Shown here: in pieces, positions 56,318 to 64,000 of the stretch
How the letters are laid out: every line of letters begins with the position of its first letter
Position numbering within the stretch: position 1 is the first letter of the stretch
Source: Botryosphaeria dothidea
Taxonomy: Eukaryota; Ascomycota; Dothideomycetes; Botryosphaeriales; Botryosphaeriaceae
Reading direction: 5' to 3'
Length of the DNA: 64,000 nt
NCBI GenBank assembly: GCA_011503125.2
Contig: WWBZ02000073.1
Location: 3,348,001 to 3,412,000 of the forward strand
Notes under the pieces: generated by a model
The model's input: only the letters and a program-made list of their open reading frames with translations
Told to the model about the DNA's origin: nothing
The model's database searches: none
Translations under genes and position numbers: made by a program

Positions 56318-59149
56318 TCAGTCTATATCCCAGTTCCTCTCTTCTACCGGCACTTTCCTCAGACGGCGAACTTCTTCCACGAGATCTTCTAGGAGATGGT
56401 CTCGCTGCGCCGACCAATTCTCAATCGTCTCTCCATTCATGCACTCGCACTGTGTGGATCCGCTGTCGAAGTAGTCCAGACATCGGTCCAGGTAATACTC
56501 GATCCTGCAATTCTCCTCGCTGAGGGAATCGTAGGTGCTGACTACCAACGGACACGTCGCAAAGCAATCTCGCTTGTTATCGGCCCATCCCAGTGGGTTG
56601 GTCTACAGCGATCCATCAGGAACGAGACTCTTGTGGATCGACAGCAGTCCTCCCTGCTGGGACGAACATATGCTGCGAACTTGCCAAAAGCATGCTTGAG
56701 CCAAGGAACATCCAGCGCGAGAGCATGGGCACTCGCACACATCTCCATGGTTGATGTCGATCCCATTGGAGAAGAGGACAGCGGCAGCGTCCATCCAGAT
56801 CACACATTTCTCAATATCACGTGTTCCGTACCCGAATCGTGCCATTGATGCATTCGGGTGGTGGAAGGCATTCGTTCCATGCTTGTCCGCATGGTTTGGA
56901 TTGGACCCATTTGCTATTGCAATCTGGAAAACCTTGGCCGGTTCTCGGTAGTATGCGAAAACCGTCATTGGGTAGTATCCGCGCTCGTTCGCCGCATTCA
57001 TCGACCCTTGGCAATACTGCATCATGAGAAGTGCTTCCTCGTTGTTCCTACAGAGGTGAAGCAATGGCGTGCTAAAAACGGTGAATTCCTCTGGAAGAGG
57101 CTCAAGTCGAAGCAGGAATTCGAGCGTGCCATTGTAGATGTCTTGCTCGTGAGCTGCGTGTTCTATTAGTCGAATGCAAAGGCATGAAACCATTGCTCTT
57201 GCAAAATCATTCTCAAAATTTTCAGTGTAGAACTCGAAAACTTCCTGGACATACTCCAACTTGTCGCAAAACAAGGCGTATGTCCAGAAATACATATGAT
57301 CCAGTCGATCTTGTCGATACGGATCGGCTCCGGCAAGGAGCAAGGTCTGCGTGGATTCAATCTCCCTGTAGGCGGCAGAGTACATCAACGCTGTTACTCC
57401 GTGCTTGTCTTGCTCATCTACGTGCCCTGCAAACCTTGTCTGGAGCAAAAGATCAACTGTATCTGGATTGCGGATAGCAATGTGAAGGGCAGACTGCCCA
57501 AAGAAGTTCCTAGCGAGAAGGGCCGCTTCTGGTAACAAATCAAGCAATCTCTTCGTTAACTGCACGTCATGAGTGAGGATGGCTGCTCGGAGTCGTGTTG
57601 TACCACCAAATTCTATGAGACGTTAAGGCTTGTAAAATTGAGAGCGGTTCCCGTGGCTTACCAGGATCTGCACTGGCTAAAAATGACAGAGCTTCAATGA
57701 AGAAGCAGTCAGGATATGTGTAAATGACCGCAAAGTTGGAATTGAGTGGTGTTGGCCAAGCCGAAAACACCTCGGGCCCTACTTCGGTCAAGCTTTCTGT
57801 CAGGCCGAGCAGCTGCGTTAACAGCAGCATATGCGGGCCTTCGCCCACCCAGGAAAGACATCTTCTTAAAAGCCTATCAAACAGTCAAAACGAATTTCCT
57901 TCGCGAAAGGTGCGCTGGAATATTCACTTGTCGCCATCCGAGAGGAATCCCTCTTTCGCAAGGAGTCCCAACAGCTGGAATTGGCTGGTTCTTCGTTCAC
58001 CCACACCCCACGAATATCGGATCAAGTACTGCGGTATGATCAGAAAAAACTTGAAATCCCCTCATGGTGACATACGTCAAAGTAACCCTCTCCGTCTGGA
58101 TTCACATCCTTGGTCGAGATGATGCCCGTGTCGCGCAGCATCACCATTTCTTGCGACGCTCTCGCTGCCGTGATCTCTCTTCCAATACACTTCTCCAAAA
58201 CTCGAAAGCCGGGCGATGTATATCGTACTGTGGCCCTGGGAGTGATGCTCCAGCTGATGCACGCCTCCCCAGCTTTGCGAAATCCGGCCTGCATTGCGAC
58301 CAGTCTGCCGAATGCAAAGACTGTCCATTGGTAGAATCTATCCTCAGACCCACACGCTATGAAACACTCTGTGGGTCCGGAAATGAACCAGCTGCGTATA
58401 TTGAACTTCATGCGATGACATTGGCAGCCGCACAGGCCAAGCGCACACTTTGATATGTTGTTCCGCTTGCGCCTTCGGATTTCCGTGCTTTGCTTGGTCG
58501 CAGATGTGATCAAGGATGCAGTACTTGCGGGGCTGTTCTGGCATGAGATCAACAGCGCCTGCTGTTGACGGAACATATCAAGCATCTGCTCCTGCCCTGT
58601 CCTGATTGACTCTTGCAGTTGTTGCATTACCCCCGTGTCCGCACAGAGCTGACCCAGCTTCTTACTACACTGGTCTCAGTGCGTGGACAACGGAAAGCCT
58701 TGCTAAACCTACTACTGCAGACTGTTGAACAAGACGGTCAATGTCGCCTTCTGCTCCGAAAGGGACTTCCTTTCGCCTTCAACGTACGGCTCAGGAAGGT
58801 ATTTTTGAATCCGCCCTCTCACATTGACGCCTCCGACTGAAGGCGCATCGAGCTTAGTCTTGAGTTTGGTGAGGCGTGCAGTAAGCGACTCAATGCGGGT
58901 CTTCAAAGAAGAACAGACCTTCGTCCACAACTGCAGCTCATCGCCAGGTACGTCGGAAGCAGGAAGTGCGAGGCACCTCAATGTCAGCGCCCTCATCGCT
59001 TCCAGCTCTTCCAGGAGCTGTGCCACATCAGCAAGTGCATGTTTCAGGGACGAGTAGAATCCTTGGATGGTCTGTATAGCCTGGAGGCACACGGCAGGCA
59101 AGGCCACGAGGGCCGGGACAGTTCCGAGCAGAGACACCGGGTCGGCCAT
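56318..59149 (-). pseudogene. STAND/ankyrin-type protein gene with in-frame TAG
   Basis: Starts MADPVSLLGTVPALVALPAV, a fungal STAND-type N-terminal domain with long helices (EELEAMRALTLRCLALPA). Further exons read QLCADTGVMQQLQESIRTGQ, ISKCALGLCGCQCHRMKFNI, and GYFD near 58,080. From about 57,855 the frame carries RCLSWVGEGPHMLLLTQLLG, EFGGTTRLRAAILTHDVQLT, then ankyrin-like repeats (FFGQSALHIAIRNPDTVDLL, DKHGVTALMYSAAYREIEST, NGSNPNHADKHGTNAFHHPN) and a Cys-rich CECPCSRAGC motif. A TAG at 56603-56605 interrupts PDGSL*TNPLGWADNKRDCF. The same frame stays open to 56318. Exon linkage between 58,080 and 57,860 is unresolved. It may encode a shortened protein ending at the TAG, or be a recent pseudogene. 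No NACHT motif was found. Confidence 0.65.
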
Positions 59150-59646
59150 AGCGCAGGAGCAGCAAGAAGCTCGGAGCAAAGAAGAGGTGAAGCGTTCTAG
59201 AGGCGAAAAGCTGCGAAAGGCTACAAGTCTGAGTTAAAGCAGTGAGAGGCAGCTATGTGTGCCCCGCACTCAGCCTTGCGGCGTGGTTGAGGTCCACTTT
59301 TGCCTCTCCAACCACGTCCGAGAACACGCATCTAGACCACAGCCTTGCTGCATGTCAGCACAGTGTTTCTGCCTGCTTCGCCACTGCAAACACTACGGCG
59401 TCTACGAGGTTGAATTTGGGTTGAACCCAGGGTTTGTTGGGTGATTTCGAGATCGCTGCATTTGCAAATGTGCTCCGCGGAGTGTCCACGGCGCAGACTG
59501 CCGGAAGCAACCGAGCCAACCCGACAAGTCCACCAGTGTATTGCTGGTCCCACAACGCAAAACAGTGGCTGAGACCGAATTAACTGCTTCCAAATCAAAA
59601 CCAGAGAGAATTACTACAAAGGAAGGAATTGAAGAATGGTTTGTAA
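59150..59646. other. Intergenic
   Basis: No gene, RNA or repeat recognised. Confidence 0.5.
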
Positions 59647-59919
59647 CTATGTATACAGGAGAAGAAGCCCGTTGTCGGTCTCGGCCTCGGCCTCGGCGAC
59701 GTATTTGAGGTATGCGGTGGTGGCGTCCCTCTGGACGAAGACGAGGTCGATGAAGTCTTCGAAGATTTGGCGTTTCTCGGCCGGGGAGGCGGGGCGTGGA
59801 GGGCAGTAGGTGGTCGTGCTATCGTCTGCGGTGGATGAGAGTGAGGCCGTGGGCATGCCAGCGCTGAGAGAAGCCATCAAGGCCATGGCGAGAGATATGA
59901 GGGAGATAGACGACTTCAT
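59647..59919 (-). CDS. Small secreted protein, possibly a truncated SnoaL-like protein
   Basis: 90 aa with a clear signal peptide (MKSSISLISLAMALMASLSA). The mature part has one Cys (TTYCPPRPASPAEKRQIFED) and an amphipathic helix (FIDLVFVQRDATTAYLKYVA) that resembles the first helices of SnoaL/NTF2-like polyketide-cyclase folds. Those proteins continue for another 80-100 residues, whereas this one ends after TDNGLLLLYT. It is either a genuine small secreted protein (effector-like in size) or a truncated SnoaL-like protein. It is divergently arranged with the NmrA-like gene, 554 bp apart. Confidence 0.55.
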   Translation of the reverse strand: MKSSISLISLAMALMASLSAGMPTASLSSTADDSTTTYCPPRPASPAEKRQIFEDFIDLVFVQRDATTAYLKYVAEAEAETDNGLLLLYT

Positions 59920-60473
59920 AGTGACGATTATGGACTGAAGGGGTTTCGGGTTGGTATAGAATCCAAAGATACAGCAAAAAAAGCTCTGCGATCAAAGCAT
60001 ATAAAGATACTGTGGTCGGCACCCGGCGTGTAGTCTATCTGTTGGAAATCCCTCTTCGGGGTCCAAAATTGCTTGTTTCGGATATGAAAGCCTGAGTATA
60101 CGTAGATTATTGTCTTGATGAGTGCGGGAGTCCGGAATTGAGCCTATCCGAAGCTACATCAGCCAAGCCAGATATCTCGTAAGCTGCTGTGTTTCTACAT
60201 TTCTGACAAATCACCTGTTGGAAATCGAGTTGATTTGATTATTGTCTGGATTGTTGGCATGTCTCATGAGAGGGGTATGAGAGGGTGCCTGCTATATAGA
60301 CTATTTGACGCTAAACCTAATTCGGAGCATTCTGAGACTATATTTCCAACATCACCTCTCAACAGTTGATATTAGGCTTTCAAACGCGCCAGAGCATGAA
60401 TAGATAGAAGGAGTTTCTCCGTTCTCTGGGTACTTCAAATCCATACCCTTCTCACAAATAATTGGCTCAAAAT
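59920..60473. other. Shared divergent promoter of the small secreted protein and NmrA-like genes
   Basis: AT-rich, 554 bp. A TATATAGAC stretch lies near 60,293. No gene was recognised. Confidence 0.4.
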
Positions 60474-61735
60474 ATGGCACCTGACATCAAGAACGTCACG
60501 ACTATCGGGGTGAGCTTCGTTGTCCGAACCTGTCAGACTATTTTGCCCTACTATATCAGGCATCACATTCTTTCGGGCATCAAGATCAGTAGCTACTCTT
60601 TGCCACCTCCTCACTACTCCTCATATTCACAAGCTTCGGATATCAACATCGGCTTCTGTTCTCCTCGGTTATTCAAACACTCTTTTATGTATATAAGTAA
60701 GCCTAACGACCTCCCTCTCAGGAGATAGGCAGAATCTACTCTCTTTTCTGACCTCACAACTCTTCACTCTCAAATCCAACGGAACCTTTCAAGAATTTCA
60801 TCCAAGCTGATTATTATTGCTCAGGCTGGTGGAAACCTCGGGCCAACGATCTTGAAAGAGTTCATTGCTTCGCATTTCAACGTGACGGTCCTTAGCCGCG
60901 TAGAGAGCACGGCCACTTTTCCGTATATATCGCCCGGTTTCGCTGCATGTACCATTCAATAACACGTAGCAGCGCTGGCGTTAGAGTTTTCAAGACCAAC
61001 TATTCACGCAATTCACTGCAATCCGTCCTCTCGGGCCAGGATGCCGTTATCAGCCTCGTGGGATCCAACTTCGCGGCCCAAAAGCACTTCATCGACGCTG
61101 CCATCGCCGTCGGAGTGAAGCGCTTCATTCCCTCGGACTTCGGCTCCGATATCTCCTCCGAGAAGGTCGTGCAAGCTGCCCCGTTCCTCAAGGGCAAGCG
61201 CGAGGTTATCGAGTACTTGCGCACCAAAGAGGATAAGATCACGTGGACTTCCATCGTCAACGGCATCTTTTTTGATTGGGGGTTGAAGCTCAGCTTCTGG
61301 GGACCGGACCTCACAAAAAAACAAGCCGTCTTTTGGGACGACGGCGCAGCGAAATTCGTTGGCACGAACTTGACCACCGTCGGAAAGGCACTCGTCGCCA
61401 TTCTTTCCGACGAAAACTACGAGAAGACCATGAACGAGTACGTGAGTATTGGTAGCCATTTCCAGTCGCAGCAAGACATCTTGGAAAGCTTGAGGCGTGT
61501 TACTGGAGAGGAATGGCCAGTCGTTGCTCGTAACGGTCTTGATGACTTCATCAAGGCTTCGAGGGAGAAGTTGGCCCAGGGTGATGGGTCTGCTGCCCCC
61601 AATTTGTTGATGGGTATTTTGTTTGGAAAGGGACAGCTTGGGGTCTATGGTACGCTCTGGAATGATACTCTGGGACTACCTGAGGAGAACCTGGATGGTA
61701 CTGTCAAGGCTGTGCTGGAAGGGAATTTGCCGTGA
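60474..61735 (+). CDS. NmrA-like / isoflavone reductase-like NAD(P)-binding protein
   Basis: Atypical SDR of 299 aa in three exons (60474-60509, 60825-60922, 60970-61735), exactly 300 codons. The NAD(P) motif GAGGNLGPTILKEF is created by splicing intron 1. That intron is 315 nt, the second-longest in the window. VLSRVESTATFP|SAGVRVFKTNY crosses intron 2. Then SGQDAVISLVGSNFAAQKHF, GVKRFIPSDFGSDISSEKV, and FFDWGLKLSFWGPDL follow the isoflavone-reductase-like pattern. These cytosolic proteins are either reductases of phenylpropanoid-like compounds or redox sensors that bind NAD(P) without catalysis. The usual catalytic Lys of plant enzymes may be represented by the Lys of FLKGKREVIEYL, but I cannot be sure. 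Confidence 0.92.
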
Positions 61736-62095
61736 ACAGCTTTCGTATGGCTGTCAATTGGGAACTACATCCTGCTTCTTGGTTTCTTCCGGGTTGTCCA
61801 CTGAGGGTTCTGAACATTTGTTTCACCTCCACGACTCGTCAAAATGGGTTTGACTTCTCTCATATCTCTACTCAAATGATCACGAATAAACACATTTCCT
61901 CATACAGTTTCTCCCAAATGCAAACGATATACGCTCTTATGCTTCTGAGAACAGCCGAGATTGGCTTTCCTCTGACATGTTGGTTGCTTGTCTCATCGGC
62001 AGAGTCCGGGTTGGAGGTCTGGCAGGTGTATTACGTGTACGTCTTGAGGACTCTGTTCTGACATGAGACGTTATGTATTCAATAGCGATACGAAA
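61736..62095. other. Intergenic, convergent
   Basis: I see no gene, RNA or repeat here. Confidence 0.5.
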
Positions 62096-63196
62096 TTAGG
62101 GCATACCTTTTCCTCTGCTGATTAACAAATTTAGGGAAGGAAGACATGTATACAGGAGCCCAATGTAGCCCTCGAATGTGCTGTATCCGCAGTCAGCTAA
62201 AATATTTGCCACGTGGGATGTTTTCACGTACCCAAACAAATCGAACCCTATGTTGTCTACTGTGAAATCCTTGCTATCTTGCATTCGCAAGATCAGAACC
62301 ATCCGGATGGCAGCCGCTAATGTTGCGGTGCCGCCTGTCCCGAGTAAAGCTATGATTTTGATTCTGTCTTGCCAGGAAATCTGCAACTCCATGCTAGCCG
62401 GAATGGGAAGAATGAGGATTGCGTTGTCCGTTACTGTGCTGATAATGGTGTCGGCAGCGAGCATAGCATCAAGATCAAGACACTCTGCCTTGACGTCCCG
62501 ATCCCAAAAGCCTGCAATCGGTCGGCAAGTCTGCATCTTCAAGAAGAACATGGGGATGTAATAACAGCCCATTAGTGCGATGAAGCAATGCGCGATGAAG
62601 ACAGATTTCTTGAAGAGCTTGAAGACCTTGATGAAGATCAGGAATAAACAGACTTTCACGAAGTAAGCGTTTAGACCGTATACCATGCCTCCTCCGTAAG
62701 CTACCTACAGATTTGGTCCGTTAGTGTTTGTTGTTGTGCTGTTGCTGAAAAACTACCCTGAAGAAGTGTTTCATCTCTTCTTTTGTTATCTCCCGGGAAT
62801 GGTAGCCTCCACCGTTCAGCGATACTTTCAACAATAAGCCTCTATTTGTAAGACTTGGACAATGGTAGACTCACATAGTATGCCGGTTGTGCTGTACGCC
62901 ATGTAGAACATCCTCATTCTCATCAGATAGACTATACCCATGCGACGACGCACATCCCTATTCACCGTTAGCTTTTGGTAAATTATACGGAAGTTCGGAC
63001 GTGTTTTACAATCTTCACGACAAAATAGGGGTGCAATAAAGGTCTTCATGAATACTCGCAGACTAAAAAAGACCGTGATGGTAACCATTGCCACCGTTTG
63101 TGAGACAACATTGACAGTCCAAAAGATGTCTTCAGGATGTTCAAAATCTGGAACAACTCCTGGCGGGGGAGATACTGCTCCAACTCTGTCCGACAT
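62096..63196 (-). CDS. Fungal rhodopsin-domain integral membrane protein (PF20684-like), exon 2 uncertain
   Basis: Seven-helix membrane protein of a large fungal family that also includes the PTH11-like receptors. Exon 1 (63196 to about 63,010): MSDRVGAVSPPPGV, VNVVSQTVAMVTITVFFSLR, VFMKTFIAPLFCRED. The main exon reads AYGGGMVYGLNAYFVKVCLF, then FFLKMQTCRPIAGFWDRDVK with the conserved CRP/Trp and a Cys in AECLDLDAMLAADTIISTVT, DNAILILPIPASMELQISWQ, ALLGTGGTATLAAAIRMVLI and YIGLLYTCLPSLNLL. Between about 62,990 and 62,710 the frame cannot be followed cleanly: DWMCVVAWV runs into TAG, and AYSTTGILC appears in another frame. There are either small unresolved introns or a lesion. Ligand unknown. 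Confidence 0.72.
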
Positions 63197-64000
63197 GTTG
63201 ACTCACGCGATGATCAGTGGTGTCCGGTGATCGAATGATTGCATTGCCGATACGATGCTTACGGACCAAGGCTGGCATATATTAGTCTGTGATGGAAGCT
63301 GCTGATCTTTGCATGTCCGACTCATGTCACTGCGTCGGGCTACTGTGAGAAGAATTGGCGAATCAGCAACATTGCTTAGACTTGTTCCACAGCTGCGTTC
63401 ACAGGAAAATGAAATGTTGAATCTGCTGGCCGTATGTACAATGCGTTGATAAGCATGCCACAAGTTTGGAATAGACTTAAGTATGATACCCCGAAAGATC
63501 AGGCTCGTGACGAGATAAACCTTCTTATGACTCAAACCGCCGATGCTGAGCGCGCACTCTGAATATGAAAGTCCCCATGATGCCACATCCGGGCACTCGA
63601 TCCATTCTCGGCCGAGACAGAGGTCAGCTTCCCGCTCAACAAGATATAATGGCTTCTTCCGTTTCTGGTGCGAGATTCACGATGTGATGGGCATGAAGCA
63701 GTTGTAGAAGTATTTCTTACTGCAGGTTAATCCTACAAATGAAACAAATCTGTATCATAGACCATATAGGTCAGACACTTCAGAGACTGTGGATGAACAG
63801 CTGATAGAATACGGCGTTGCAGTGTCAAAAATGGAACACAAACAGTACTTGTGTCCCGCTATGCCAGCCGCTGATCCGGCCTATTCCGATGTGCGATCCA
63901 GACATTAATTGAACCAGGGTGCTCTCTATCGAATCTCGTATCTAGGAAAACGCTATCTATCTTCATGCATATACACGAAGGATATTGACGGTTACGGATG
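63197..64000. other. Gene-less right end
   Basis: About 800 bp of AT-richer sequence with only random short open frames. A further exon of a gene beyond the edge cannot be excluded. Confidence 0.4.

Overview
The window is nuclear DNA of a filamentous ascomycete (Pezizomycotina). Genes are monocistronic on both strands, introns are mostly 45-70 nt with GT(R)AGT donors and CTAAC/CTGAC-like branch sites, and several families are typical of this group: Zn2Cys6 regulator, HET protein, fungal STAND/NACHT receptors, NmrA-like and rhodopsin-domain proteins, glyoxal oxidase. I cannot name the species. No tRNA, rRNA, CRISPR array or intact transposon was recognised.

Layout. 1-1.2 kb: amino-acid permease cut by the left edge (-). 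2.7-7.4 kb: AYR1-like short-chain reductase, debris including a dead P450 3' end, and a CYP51-type P450 (+). 7.8-10.3 kb: zinc-type alcohol dehydrogenase-like oxidoreductase and palmitoyl-protein thioesterase (-). 11.9-17.9 kb: Zn2Cys6 transcription factor and the replicative helicase subunit MCM3 (+). 19-21 kb: a decayed fungal membrane-protein gene. 21.7-23.3 kb: MFS transporter (-). 24.3-26.4 kb: broken HET-domain gene (-). 27-28.4 kb: FAD monooxygenase (+). 28.5-32 kb: large secreted GH106-like hydrolase (-). 33.4-35.8 kb: Atos-like protein (-), then FYV7 ribosome-biogenesis gene (+). 37.9-40.1 kb: GH20 hexosaminidase (-). 41-42 kb: low-complexity hypothetical (+). 42.2-44.8 kb: two mitochondrial genes side by side, OM14-like and MIA40 (-). 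45.4-46.3 kb: RBR RING protein (+). 48-50 kb: glyoxal oxidase (+). 50.1-53.4 kb: NACHT/ankyrin NLR-like gene (-). 54-55.8 kb: ketosteroid-dehydrogenase-like flavoprotein (-). 56.3-59.1 kb: second STAND/ankyrin gene with an in-frame stop (-). 59.6-63.2 kb: small secreted protein (-), NmrA-like protein (+), rhodopsin-domain membrane protein (-).

Housekeeping genes (MCM3, FYV7, MIA40, OM14, Atos-like, PPT1) look intact. The accessory genes between them are often damaged: a P450 fragment, a membrane-protein gene with three frame breaks, a HET gene with a stop and a frame break, and two STAND genes each with one lesion. This is what is expected of rapidly turning-over self/non-self recognition and metabolite genes.

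Two splicing features stand out. An OM14-like gene can only be read through with a 2-nt micro-exon (GC) between two well-formed introns; the spliced sum (51+2+420+34 nt) is exactly in frame. Four separate genes each need a GC-AG intron with a strong GCAAG donor, about 4 of some 48 introns I could follow. The MCM3 promoter also carries an MCB box next to an E2F-like site. All gene models are hand-derived from frame continuity, splice signals and family resemblance recalled without searches.
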